From positions 1 to 13,338 of the forward strand of contig CAKQQG010000039.1 of the NCBI GenBank assembly GCA_934270705.1: DNA of 13,338 bases. The letters are read 5' to 3'. The position numbers and the translations under genes are program-made. Below are positions 5,748 through 13,338 of this stretch, piece after piece (position 1 is the first letter of the stretch; every line of letters starts with the position of its first letter). The DNA comes from an uncultured Oxalobacter sp. GTDB taxonomy: Bacteria > Pseudomonadota > Gammaproteobacteria > Burkholderiales > Burkholderiaceae_D. The notes under the pieces are model-generated. The model ran no database searches. It saw nothing but the letters and a program-made list of their open reading frames with translations, and was not told the DNA's origin.

Positions 5748-7832
5748 TCAGACTGCCAGTTTGGAGATGTCGGCGACCTGGTTCATCATGGCGTGCAGCT
5801 CTTTCAGCAGGGCGATGCGGTTGTTGCGCAGCCGTGTGTCTTCTGACATGACCATGACGTTGGTGAAGAATGCATCGACGTCGTCGTGCAGTTTCGCCAG
5901 TGTCTTGAGGGTGCCGGTGTAGTCGCCGGATGCGAATTGCCGGTCGGCTTCCGGCCGGATGGCGAGCATGTCGGCATAGAGTTTCTTTTCACTGTCTTCG
6001 ACGAGGATGTCGGTATGGACTTCACCGGCGTTGACATCCGATTTTTTGAGGATGTTGGTGATGCGTTTGTTGGCGGCGGCCAGCGAGGCGGATTCGGCCA
6101 TGGCGGCGAAGGTGCGGACGGCTTCGAGTTTGTCGATGATGTTGTCGAAGCGGTCGGGGTTTTGTGCCAGTACGGCTTCGATTTCGGCCGGTGAGTAGCC
6201 ACGGTCGCGCAACAGGCCTCTGAGGCGGTCCATGACGAAGTTGAGGACGCCTTTTGTCGGGTCTGTCATGGTGGCGTTTGTCGAGAGGATGCCGACGGCC
6301 TCGGCGAGCATGGCGCGCAGGGAGAGCGGCAGTTTTTTCTCGATGAGGATGCGCAGGATGCCCAGCGCATGACGGCGCAGGGCGAAGGGGTCTCTGTCGC
6401 CTGTGGGTTGCAGGCCGATGCCCCAGATGCCGGCGAGGGTTTCGAGTTTGTCGGCGAGCGCGATGGCGGTTCCCGTCGGGGTGACGGGCAGTGCGTCGCC
6501 CGCGAAGCGGGGCTGGTAGTGTTCGGTGCATGCCAGGGCGACTTCTTCGGGTTCGCCGTCGTGACGGGCGTAGTAGGTGCCCATGATCCCTTGCAGTTCG
6601 GGGAACTCGCCGACCATTTCGGTGAGCAGGTCGGCTTTGACAAGACGTGCGGCGCGATCGACCAGTGCGGTGTCGATACCCATTTTTCCGGCGATGAAGA
6701 CGGCGAGCAGGCGGACGCGTGCCATGCGTTGCGCCAGTGTGCCGAGTTTGTTGTGATAGACGACGTTGGCCAGTCCGGGCAGGCGGTCTTCGAGCCGTTT
6801 TTTCTTGTCCTGTTCGAAGAAGAAGCGGGCGTCGGACAGGCGTGGACGGATGACGCGTTCGTTGCCGCTGATGATGCGCTGCGGGGTGTTGGTTTCCATG
6901 TTGGAGACGATGAGGAAACGGGAGCGCAGTCGTCCTTCGAGATCGGTCAGGGCGAAGTATTTCTGGTTGGTCTGCATGGTCAGGATCAGGCATTCCTGCG
7001 GGACTTCGAGGAAGGATTCCTCGAAGTGGCATTCATAGACGATCGGCCATTCGACGAGTGCGGTGACTTCGTCGAGAAGCGATTCCGGCATGAGGACGCG
7101 GTCGCCTTTGGCTTTTTCGTGGAGCATGGCGCGGATGCGTTCTTTTCGTGCCTGAAATCCGGGAATGACTTTGCCGCGGGTTTCAAGTGTCACGTCGTAG
7201 TAGTCTGCCGCGAGGATGCCGATTTCGCCTTGAGAGAGGAAGCGGTGGCCGTGTGTGGTGCGGCCTGCCGAGAGTCCCAGCAATGCGATCGGGACGACGT
7301 TGGAGCCGTGCATGGCGACGATTTCATGGACCGGCCGGACGAATTCGACGGTTTCGCCGTCCGGACGCTGGTAGGTCATCATTTTGGGAACGGGCAGGTC
7401 GTGTGCGGCTTTTTCGACGGCTTTTTGCAGTGCGCGGGCAAGCGGGATGCCGCTTGCGGTGAAGTTGTAGAACAGGCAGTCGTTTTTGCCGTCTTTTGCG
7501 ACTTCGAGTGTGGAGATGTCGATGTCGGCGATGTTCATGGTCGCCAGTTTTTTCTTCAGCGGCGCGGTGGGCTTGCCGTCCGCATCGAATGCGACGGTGA
7601 CCGGCAGGACTTTTTTGCGGATCGGCTTGTCCGGCGAGATGTCGCGGACTTGCGTGAGGGTCACGGCCAGGCGGCGGGGGGTGGCATAGACGGTTTTTTT
7701 CGATTCTTCGGTAAGGAAGTCGTCTTGCCGGAGGCTGGTTTCGATGGTGCCTGCGAATGATTCGGCCAGTTTGGTCAGTGCCTTGGGGGGCAGTTCTTCG
7801 GTCAGCAGTTCGACAAGCAGTGTCTGGTTCAT
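5748..7832 (-). CDS. glyS: Glycyl-tRNA synthetase beta subunit
   Basis: This is the beta subunit of the bacterial alpha2-beta2 glycyl-tRNA synthetase, which recognises tRNA-Gly while the alpha subunit holds the aminoacylation site. The product has 694 residues, near the 689 of E. coli. Landmarks are [13 protein letters not shown] at 5-17, [10 protein letters not shown] at 164-173, GRTTHGHRF at 190-198, [19 protein letters not shown] at 323-341, [10 protein letters not shown] at 409-418, [10 protein letters not shown] at 478-487, and a C-terminal DALR-like helical anticodon-binding domain ending [13 protein letters not shown]. All are intact. The start at 7832 has an AAGG site in a purine run. 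It follows glyQ by 75 bases and precedes gmhB by 15, as one operon. A long open frame exists on the opposite strand at 6369-7760, but it is a compositional shadow. Confidence 0.99.
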   Translation of the reverse strand: MNQTLLVELLTEELPPKALTKLAESFAGTIETSLRQDDFLTEESKKTVYATPRRLAVTLTQVRDISPDKPIRKKVLPVTVAFDADGKPTAPLKKKLATMNIADIDISTLEVAKDGKNDCLFYNFTASGIPLARALQKAVEKAAHDLPVPKMMTYQRPDGETVEFVRPVHEIVAMHGSNVVPIALLGLSAGRTTHGHRFLSQGEIGILAADYYDVTLETRGKVIPGFQARKERIRAMLHEKAKGDRVLMPESLLDEVTALVEWPIVYECHFEESFLEVPQECLILTMQTNQKYFALTDLEGRLRSRFLIVSNMETNTPQRIISGNERVIRPRLSDARFFFEQDKKKRLEDRLPGLANVVYHNKLGTLAQRMARVRLLAVFIAGKMGIDTALVDRAARLVKADLLTEMVGEFPELQGIMGTYYARHDGEPEEVALACTEHYQPRFAGDALPVTPTGTAIALADKLETLAGIWGIGLQPTGDRDPFALRRHALGILRILIEKKLPLSLRAMLAEAVGILSTNATMTDPTKGVLNFVMDRLRGLLRDRGYSPAEIEAVLAQNPDRFDNIIDKLEAVRTFAAMAESASLAAANKRITNILKKSDVNAGEVHTDILVEDSEKKLYADMLAIRPEADRQFASGDYTGTLKTLAKLHDDVDAFFTNVMVMSEDTRLRNNRIALLKELHAMMNQVADISKLAV

Positions 7833-7907
7833 GGTTAGCCTTTTTTCGTGTCTTTGCCGGCGGGTGTGTTCCGGCGTGTCTGTCAGTTCAATGTCGCTTT
7901 CCGGATG

Positions 7908-8819
7908 TCATGCGATTTTGCGGATGTCGCCGCACATCGGGAATCCCAGTGCCTCGCGTGAGTCGTAGTAGGCTTGTGCGACAAGGCGCGAGAGGGTGCG
8001 GATGCGTCCGATGTAGGCGGCGCGTTCCGTGACGGAGAGGGCGCCGCGCGCGTCGAGCAGGTTGAAGGTGTGCGCGGCCTTGAGGATCATTTCGTAGGCC
8101 GGCAGGGTGAGTTTTTCCCCGATGAGGCGTTTGGCTTCGGATTCGAAGCTGGTGAACAGGGAGAACAGGAGCGGTGCGTTGGCCTGTTCGAAGTTGTAGG
8201 CGGACTGTTCGACTTCGTTCTGGTGATAGACGTCGCCGTAGGTCAGGTATTTCTTGACGCCGCGATCGACCCATTCGGTCCAGATGAGGTCATAGACGTT
8301 TTCCACGCCTTGCAGATACATGGCGAGACGTTCCAGTCCGTAGGTGATTTCGCCCAGTATCGGTTTGCAGTCGATGCCGCCGACTTGCTGGAAGTAGGTG
8401 AACTGGGTGACTTCCATGCCGTTGAGCCAGACTTCCCAGCCCAGTCCCCATGCGCCGAGGGTGGGGTTTTCCCAGTCGTCTTCGACGAAGCGGACGTCGT
8501 TTTGTTTCAGGTCAAGTCCCAGCGCGGCCAGCGATCCCAGATAGAGGTCGAGGATGTCTTCCGGCGCCGGTTTCAGGACGACCTGGAACTGGTAGTAGTG
8601 CTGCATGCGGTTCGGGTTTTCACCGTAGCGGCCGTCTTTGGGGCGGCGTGACGGCTGGACGTAGGCGGCTCGCCAGGGTTCGGGGCCGATGGCGCGCAGG
8701 AATGTGGCGGTGTGCGAGGTGCCTGCGCCGACTTCCATGTCGTAGGACTGGAGCAATGCGCATCCCTGCTGGCTCCAGTATTGTTGTAGGGTGAAGATTA
8801 TTTGCTGAAAAGTGATCAT
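7908..8819 (-). CDS. glyQ: Glycyl-tRNA synthetase alpha subunit
   Basis: This class II aminoacyl-tRNA synthetase subunit forms glycyl-adenylate and charges tRNA-Gly together with GlyS. The product has 303 residues, the same as E. coli Gly[13 protein letters not shown] opens the protein. Motif 2 lies at 53-71 ([19 protein letters not shown]) and motif 3 at 156-169 ([14 protein letters not shown]). ALDMEV-like [10 protein letters not shown] at 27-36 is the conserved glycine-specific region. The start at 8819 matches the family N-terminus and has AAGGGA at a proper distance; the in-frame ATG at 8897 would add 26 unrelated residues that overlap the promoter. It heads the glyQ-glyS-gmhB-ygjP-gloA run. 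No T-box or glycine riboswitch is visible upstream. Confidence 0.99.
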   Translation of the reverse strand: MITFQQIIFTLQQYWSQQGCALLQSYDMEVGAGTSHTATFLRAIGPEPWRAAYVQPSRRPKDGRYGENPNRMQHYYQFQVVLKPAPEDILDLYLGSLAALGLDLKQNDVRFVEDDWENPTLGAWGLGWEVWLNGMEVTQFTYFQQVGGIDCKPILGEITYGLERLAMYLQGVENVYDLIWTEWVDRGVKKYLTYGDVYHQNEVEQSAYNFEQANAPLLFSLFTSFESEAKRLIGEKLTLPAYEMILKAAHTFNLLDARGALSVTERAAYIGRIRTLSRLVAQAYYDSREALGFPMCGDIRKIA

Positions 8820-8864
8820 GTCTGTTTCCCTTGCCCCGTTTTCCTGTTCTTGTCGGGAATTTTG

Positions 8865-8896
8865 TGCATAAGAGGAAATTCTAGCGGTTTTATGCA
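8865..8896 (-). promoter_or_regulatory. Candidate glyQ promoter flanked by a 7-bp inverted repeat
   Basis: On the minus strand GCTAGAAT carries a TAGAAT -10 hexamer (8878-8883), about 60 bases before the glyQ start. No good -35 box lies 16-18 bases upstream. TGCATAA (8865-8871) and TTATGCA (8890-8896) are exact inverted copies on either side of the -10 box, an arrangement expected of an operator. The promoter call is moderate and the operator call speculative. Confidence 0.4.
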
Positions 8897-8923
8897 TGAA
8901 GGGGAATGTCTGGGCAGGGGTGA

Positions 8924-8968
8924 ACCGGCATGGTGTTGTTCCGGTGAGGGATGGCGTACCATGCCGGT
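8924..8968. repeat. Exact 11-bp inverted repeat between fbp and glyQ
   Basis: ACCGGCATGGT (8924-8934) and ACCATGCCGGT (8958-8968) are perfect inverted copies with a 23-base loop. On the minus strand the structure lies 56 bases after the fbp stop and upstream of the glyQ promoter region. No T-run follows on either strand, so it is not a standard terminator. It may be a Rho-linked terminator, an mRNA-stabilising 3' hairpin, a protein-binding site or a small dispersed repeat. Confidence 0.6.
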
Positions 8969-9023
8969 GTGTGCGGAAACCCGGTTGGCGCCGGAGGGAA
9001 CCGGTGCCGGGCTGACGGTTTTT

Positions 9024-10037
9024 TTACCGGTTTTCCTTGTGGTACCGGGTGATGCGTTCGACTTCGTTTCTGGAGCCCATGAAGACGGGGACGCGCTGGT
9101 GGAGCCGTTCGGGGACGACGTCGAGCATGGGGATGAGGCCGTTGGTGGCGGCGCCGCCTGCCTGTTCGACGATCATGGCCATGGGGTTGGCTTCGTACAG
9201 GAGACGGATTCTGCCGCCGGCTTCGATGTTGCGTTCGTCCGCCGGGTACATGAAGATGCCGCCGCGTGTGAGGATGCGGTGCATGTCGGTGACCATGGAT
9301 GCGACCCAGCGCATGTTGAAGTCGCGTCCGAGCGGGCCTTCCTTGCCGGCCTGCATTTCCTCGAAGTAGCGTTTGACCGGCGGGAACCAGCGCCGCTGGT
9401 TGGATGCGTTGATGGCGTATTCGCTGGTGCTTTCCGGGATGCGCATGTTCGGATGCGTCAGTACCCATGATCCCATTTCACGGTCGAGGGTGAAGCCGTT
9501 GGTGCCGCGTCCGGTGGTCAGTACCAGCAGGGTCTGCGGACCGTAGAGGGCGTATCCGGCGGCGATTTGCTGGCGGCCGGGCTGGAGAAAGTCGGCTTCG
9601 GTGGCGTCGGTTCGGCCATCCGGCAGGGACAGGACGGAGAAGATGGTGCCGATGGAGACGTTGACGTCGATGTTGCTGGAGCCGTCGAGCGGGTCGAAAA
9701 GCAACAGGTATTTGCCGTGCGGGTAGGTCTTGGAGATGGGGTGGATGGTTTCCATTTCCTCGGATGCCACCGCGGCGAGATAGCCGCCCCATTCGTTGGA
9801 TTCGAGCAGGATTTCGTTGGAGAGGACGTCGAGTTTTTTCTGGACTTCGCCCTGGACGTTTTGCGTTTCGTTGCTGCCCAGGATGTTCCCGAGTGCGCCT
9901 TTGCCTACGGAATGGCTGATGATCTTGCAGGCACGGCAGACGACTTCCAGCAGTAAACGCAATTCTTCCGGGACGGTGCCGTACCGGCGGTTTTCCTCTA
10001 TCAGGTGTTGTGTCAGGCTGATGCGTTTGGGTCTCAT
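9024..10037 (-). CDS. fbp: Fructose-1,6-bisphosphatase, class 1
   Basis: This cytoplasmic enzyme hydrolyses fructose 1,6-bisphosphate to fructose 6-phosphate, the committed step of gluconeogenesis. The product has 337 residues (E. coli Fbp 332). The metal-binding acidic residues EE at 93-94 and the signature DPLDGSSN at 115-122 are intact. GGIFMYPAD and [20 protein letters not shown] in the C-terminal half complete the phosphate and substrate site, and the protein ends at the usual GSRNEVERI motif. It starts 33 bases after the pepN stop, with a purine-rich AAAGAAAAAAGAAAG run as ribosome site, and is probably cotranscribed with pepN. Only a weak GC hairpin (CCGGTT...AACCGG at about 8984-9006) follows the stop, so termination downstream is uncertain. 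Confidence 0.98.
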   Translation of the reverse strand: MRPKRISLTQHLIEENRRYGTVPEELRLLLEVVCRACKIISHSVGKGALGNILGSNETQNVQGEVQKKLDVLSNEILLESNEWGGYLAAVASEEMETIHPISKTYPHGKYLLLFDPLDGSSNIDVNVSIGTIFSVLSLPDGRTDATEADFLQPGRQQIAAGYALYGPQTLLVLTTGRGTNGFTLDREMGSWVLTHPNMRIPESTSEYAINASNQRRWFPPVKRYFEEMQAGKEGPLGRDFNMRWVASMVTDMHRILTRGGIFMYPADERNIEAGGRIRLLYEANPMAMIVEQAGGAATNGLIPMLDVVPERLHQRVPVFMGSRNEVERITRYHKENR

Positions 10038-10070
10038 GATGCTTTCTTTTTTCTTTTTGTCAGGGTTGTG

Positions 10071-12728
10071 TCAGGCAGACAGGGTTTTTCCGATGATTTC
10101 GCGTGTGTCGCGGGACAGGGTTTGCCGCGATACGTATCGCAGGGCTTCTTCGGCCGGTTTGCGCAGGGCCGGAATGTATCGTTTCCACTGGTCCATGCAT
10201 CGTGCCAGCCGTGCCGCGACTTGCGGGTTGATTTTGTCCAGTTCGATCAGGTTTTCGCTCCAGAATCCGTAACCGCTGCCGTCTGTTGCGTGGAATTGAG
10301 CCATATTGTTGTGGCAAAAGCCAAAGATGAGGCTGCGCGCGCGGTTGGGGTTGCGGATGGTGAAGGCGGGGTGTGCCATGAGCGCCCGGATGGTTTGTAT
10401 GTCCGCGCAGGGAGATGTGGCTTGCAGGGAGAACCATTTGTCGATGACGAGTGCTTCGTTTTCGAATTCCCGGTAGAAGTGTTCGAGCAATGCGTTGGCT
10501 TCCGGCAGTTTTGCGGTGTAGCCGGCATGTACCAGCGAGGTCAGTGCCGCCAGCCGGTCGGTCATGTTGTTGGCCTGACGGTATTGTTCGATGGCGGTGT
10601 GCGCATGGCGGGTGTCGTCCAGCGCAAGCAGGTATGACAGCGCCAGGTTTTTCAGGGCGCGTTTTCCGGCGTCTTGCGGTGTCGGGCGGTAGTCGCCTTC
10701 GGTACGGTTGGCCTCGAGTGCGGCAAGCCATTCTTTTTCCAGCCGTTTCGCCAGTGTGCGGCGCATGTACTGGCGGGCGTCGTGAATGGCCTGAGGGTCG
10801 ATTTCGTCCATGCGTTCGGCGATCATCATTTCGCTGGGCAAGGTCAGTGCCAGTTCACGCAGTGCGGCGTCCAGCCGGGTATCGGAGAGGACGGTTTTGT
10901 ATGCGTCGATGAAAGCATCGTCCAGCGAGAGGGGCGAGCCGGTTTGTATGGCTTTGGTCAGGGCGACGAGGCGGCGCGATGCCAGCCGTTGCCCGGCTTC
11001 CCAGCGGTTGAAGTGGTCGCTGTCGTGCGAGAGCAGGTGCAGCAGTTCTTCATCCGACTGGTCGTATTCGAGGATGACGGGCGCGGAGAAGTTGCGCAGT
11101 GCCGAGACGACGGGTTTTTCGGTTATGCCGGTGAAGGTGAAGGTCTGGTTCGTTTGCGTCAGTTCCAGGATGGCGGTGGTTTGCGTACCGTCTTTTCCGG
11201 GCTGGCGCAGTGGCATGTCGTTGCCTTGCCGGTCGAGCAGTCCGATGGCGACCGGTATCAGGAAGGGTTCTTTTTCCGTTTGTCCCGGGGTTTCGGGGCA
11301 ATGTTGCGAGAGTTTCAGGGTGACGGTACCTGCGCTTGCGTCGTAATGGCTTTCGAGTTTGACGCGGGGGGTACCTGCCTGACTGTACCAGTGTTCGAAT
11401 TGCGAAAGGTCGCGTCCGTTGGCGTCTGCCATGGCGGCCAGAAAGTCGTTGCAGGTGACGGCTTGTCCGTCATGCCGTTTGAAGTACAGGTCCATGCCTT
11501 TTCTGAATCCGTCCCGCCCGAGCAGGGTCTGGTACATGCGGACGACTTCCGCACCTTTTTCATAGACGGTGACGGTGTAGAAGTTGTTGATTTCCTGATA
11601 GGAATCGGGACGCACCGGATGGGCCATGGGGCCGGCGTCTTCGGGAAACTGGAGTTGCCGCAGGGTGCGGACGTCCTCGATGCGCTTGACGGCACGACCG
11701 GAGTCGCTGCCGGTCAGGTCGGCCGAAAATTCCTGGTCGCGGAATACGGTCAGCCCTTCTTTCAGGGAGAGCTGGAACCAGTCGCGGCAGGTGACGCGGT
11801 CGCCTGTCCAGTTGTGGAAGTATTCGTGTCCGACGACGGATTCGATGTTGGCGTAGTCGGTGTCGGTGGCGATGCGCGGGTTGGCCAGTACGTAGCGGGT
11901 GTTGAAGATGTTGAGTCCCTTGTTTTCCATCGCGCCCATGTTGAAGTCGCTGACCGCCACGATCATGAAGCGGTCGAGATCGAGTTCGAGACCGAAGCGG
12001 GTTTCGTCCCAGCGGATGCTGTGTTTGAGCGATTCCATGGCGTGGGCGGTTTTGTCGAGGTTGCCCTGTTCGACCCAGACTTGCAAGAGGACGTCGCGTC
12101 CGTCGGCGAGGCGGAAGTTTTCTTCCCGGCAAACGAGGTTGCCAGCGACCAGCGCGAAAAGGTAGGACGGTTTGCGGAACGGGTCGTCCCATTTGGCGTA
12201 GTGCCGTCCGTCAGGCAAATCTCCGGTTTCGACGAGGTTGCCGTTGGAAAGCAGTACGGGACAGCTTTGGCGGTCTGCCTTGAGGGTGACGGTGTAGGTC
12301 GCCATGACGTCCGGGCGGTCGGGGTAGTAGGTGATTTTGCGGAAGCCTTCGGCTTCGCACTGGGTGAAGAAGTTGCCGTTGGACAGGTACAGTCCCATGA
12401 GGGATGTGTTTTTGTCGGGGTGGATCCGGGTGTCGATGGTCAGGGTGACTTCGTCGGGGGCATCCGGAATGCGCAGGTTGCCGTTTTCCAGCACGTAGTC
12501 CTGTTTGTCCAGTGTCTTGCCGTTGAGCACGATGCGCACCAGTTCGAGTGCTTCGCCGTACAGGATGAGGTCGCGTTCACGGGATTCCGGATTGTGGTGC
12601 AGTGTCGTGGTGGCGCTGACTTGTGTGTCTGACGGGCCCAGATCGAAGGTGAGGTCGATGTGGCGAACAAGGTACGCCGGGACGGTGTAGTCGAGCCGGT
12701 ATATGGTGGTGGATGGCGTGTCGGTCAT
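10071..12728 (-). CDS. pepN: Aminopeptidase N (M1 family zinc metallopeptidase)
   Basis: This broad-specificity cytoplasmic aminopeptidase removes N-terminal residues from peptides late in protein turnover. The product has 885 residues (E. coli PepN 870). The exopeptidase motif GAMEN lies at 265-269, the zinc site HEYFH at 301-305 and the third ligand E324 in KEGLT, spaced as in E. coli PepN. The N-terminal beta domain has the conserved CEAEGFRKITYYPDRPDVM segment at 124-142, and the C-terminal helical domain is complete. The N-terminal line YRLDYTVPAYLVRHIDLTFDL supports the start at 12728, although the upstream AACAGACATACAAA is a poor ribosome site. A 652-codon open frame runs antisense at 10674-12632 and is judged a shadow. 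It is the first gene of a likely pepN-fbp operon. Confidence 0.98.
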   Translation of the reverse strand: MTDTPSTTIYRLDYTVPAYLVRHIDLTFDLGPSDTQVSATTTLHHNPESRERDLILYGEALELVRIVLNGKTLDKQDYVLENGNLRIPDAPDEVTLTIDTRIHPDKNTSLMGLYLSNGNFFTQCEAEGFRKITYYPDRPDVMATYTVTLKADRQSCPVLLSNGNLVETGDLPDGRHYAKWDDPFRKPSYLFALVAGNLVCREENFRLADGRDVLLQVWVEQGNLDKTAHAMESLKHSIRWDETRFGLELDLDRFMIVAVSDFNMGAMENKGLNIFNTRYVLANPRIATDTDYANIESVVGHEYFHNWTGDRVTCRDWFQLSLKEGLTVFRDQEFSADLTGSDSGRAVKRIEDVRTLRQLQFPEDAGPMAHPVRPDSYQEINNFYTVTVYEKGAEVVRMYQTLLGRDGFRKGMDLYFKRHDGQAVTCNDFLAAMADANGRDLSQFEHWYSQAGTPRVKLESHYDASAGTVTLKLSQHCPETPGQTEKEPFLIPVAIGLLDRQGNDMPLRQPGKDGTQTTAILELTQTNQTFTFTGITEKPVVSALRNFSAPVILEYDQSDEELLHLLSHDSDHFNRWEAGQRLASRRLVALTKAIQTGSPLSLDDAFIDAYKTVLSDTRLDAALRELALTLPSEMMIAERMDEIDPQAIHDARQYMRRTLAKRLEKEWLAALEANRTEGDYRPTPQDAGKRALKNLALSYLLALDDTRHAHTAIEQYRQANNMTDRLAALTSLVHAGYTAKLPEANALLEHFYREFENEALVIDKWFSLQATSPCADIQTIRALMAHPAFTIRNPNRARSLIFGFCHNNMAQFHATDGSGYGFWSENLIELDKINPQVAARLARCMDQWKRYIPALRKPAEEALRYVSRQTLSRDTREIIGKTLSA

Positions 12729-13302
12729 TTTGTATGTCTGTTCGTTTGCGGTTGGTGTGAATGGGATGGACGGGACGGGCGGGTTTTAACCGGCCGGATG
12801 CCGTGATGCCATCTCTTTTGCGTTACAGCATGCATTATCCCCCAGAATCGGATGGTATGGGCAGGATGAAGCGTCGCACTCGTGTCGTTTGCGCGGTGAT
12901 TGTCCTGAAAGGTAGCCTGTACCGTGTCCGTATCATGGGAAAAAACACCGTTGTTCATTTTGTCCGTGCAGGGGGATGTTTTTGCGGGAAGAATAATGGA
13001 AAGTATGGATCGGTTGGGAAAATGACGGATTTTGGAACGCGGATGATGACGGGTTTGCCGGTTTGTGAATGGTGGTGATGCAGGATTATGTCGTTCCGGT
13101 ATGAAAGGTGCGTTTTTTCGGATATTTTTCCGGCTGTTGAAAAAGGGTGTGTGAAGTGCTTTACCGTTTCGGGCCGGATGTTTTCCGTGGAAAAGGCTTT
13201 GTAAATGGTTTGTTTCCGGATGGAAAGATAATGCGTGCCGGATAACGGGAATTGCGGCAGATGGTTTTTTTATCCCGCATGACGGCTTCTGAAAAGGGTA
13301 TG
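12729..13302. other. Long gene-free region upstream of pepN
   Basis: These 574 bases hold no gene I can support. A 77-codon minus-strand frame (12725-12958) overlaps the pepN start, has no family resemblance and is rejected. The plus strand stays strongly G-rich (13021-13080 has 24 G and 6 C). The pepN promoter must lie here. The best -10 candidate on the minus strand is GATAAT at 12834-12839, about 105 bases before the start, but no -35 box stands 16-18 bases upstream. I see no RNA gene, repeat array or insertion-sequence end. Confidence 0.5.
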
Positions 13303-13338
13303 AAAACGGACAGGCCCGTTTTAACGGGGCTGCCCGTT
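13303..13338 (-). terminator. Probable terminator of an upstream gene beyond the right edge
   Basis: AACGGACAGGCCCGTT (13305-13320) pairs with AACGGGGCTGCCCGTT (13323-13338) as a 16-bp stem with two mismatches and a TT loop. On the minus strand the second arm is followed by the T-run of CCGTTTTC. This fits the end of a minus-strand gene lying to the right. The sequence stops at the hairpin, so a plus-strand or bidirectional terminator cannot be excluded. Confidence 0.65.

Noticed and set aside
6369..7760. 463-codon plus-strand open frame opposite glyS
   Set aside because: It is a compositional shadow of glyS. It is rich in G, F, D and V, as reverse-complement frames of this codon usage are, and has no motif.
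8820..8897. Longer glyQ start at 8897
   Set aside because: It adds 26 residues not seen in GlyQ, overlaps the likely promoter, and the 8819 start gives exactly the usual 303 residues with AAGGGA.
10674..12632. 652-codon open frame antisense to pepN on the plus strand
   Set aside because: It lies wholly opposite an intact, motif-complete pepN, has no recognisable domain, and is expected from the skewed codon composition.
12725..12958. 77-codon minus-strand frame upstream of pepN
   Set aside because: It has no good ribosome site, H/T-rich random-looking sequence, and overlaps the pepN start.
1..13338. CRISPR array, insertion sequence or rRNA
   Set aside because: No regularly spaced repeats, transposase core with terminal repeats or rRNA segments were seen in the window.

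Overview
The window reads as chromosome from a betaproteobacterium of the Burkholderiales, most like the Oxalobacteraceae. This is inferred from the gene order (pepN-fbp, then glyQ-glyS-gmhB-ygjP-gloA), the Ni-type GloA and the general protein style; no marker in the window fixes the genus. Almost every gene is on the minus strand. The plus strand is strikingly rich in G and T, even in gene-free stretches, so the minus-strand genes probably lie on the lagging strand.

Reading from the right edge in the direction of transcription: a strong hairpin at the extreme right probably ends an unseen neighbour. About 570 bases without a recognisable gene follow. Then come pepN (M1 aminopeptidase N) and fbp (class 1 fructose-1,6-bisphosphatase), 33 bases apart and probably one operon. 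A spacer with an exact 11-bp inverted repeat and a candidate promoter leads into a second unit: glyQ and glyS (both subunits of tetrameric glycyl-tRNA synthetase), gmhB (heptose bisphosphate phosphatase for LPS core), a YgjP-type zinc metalloprotease and gloA (glyoxalase I). These are housekeeping genes of normal length with intact active sites.

The left third is the accessory part. A plus-strand gene converging on gloA encodes a 154-aa orphan protein with a Mu-transposase/Mu-repressor type DNA-binding domain. It diverges from a 113-aa helix-turn-helix protein, and their shared 476-base control region holds inverted and tandem repeats. Next is a tRNA-Ser(GCU) gene with encoded CCA, its own promoter and a textbook terminator. 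About 335 bases beyond it, hsdM of a type I restriction-modification system runs off the left edge.

That hsdM is the most unusual part. A one-base frameshift in a run of six A breaks it near residue 147. After correction it contains all the expected methyltransferase motifs, and it then reads without a stop through its normal C-terminus into sequence resembling the start of an HsdS specificity subunit. It also lacks the strand skew of its neighbours. Together with its place next to a tRNA gene, this suggests recent acquisition.
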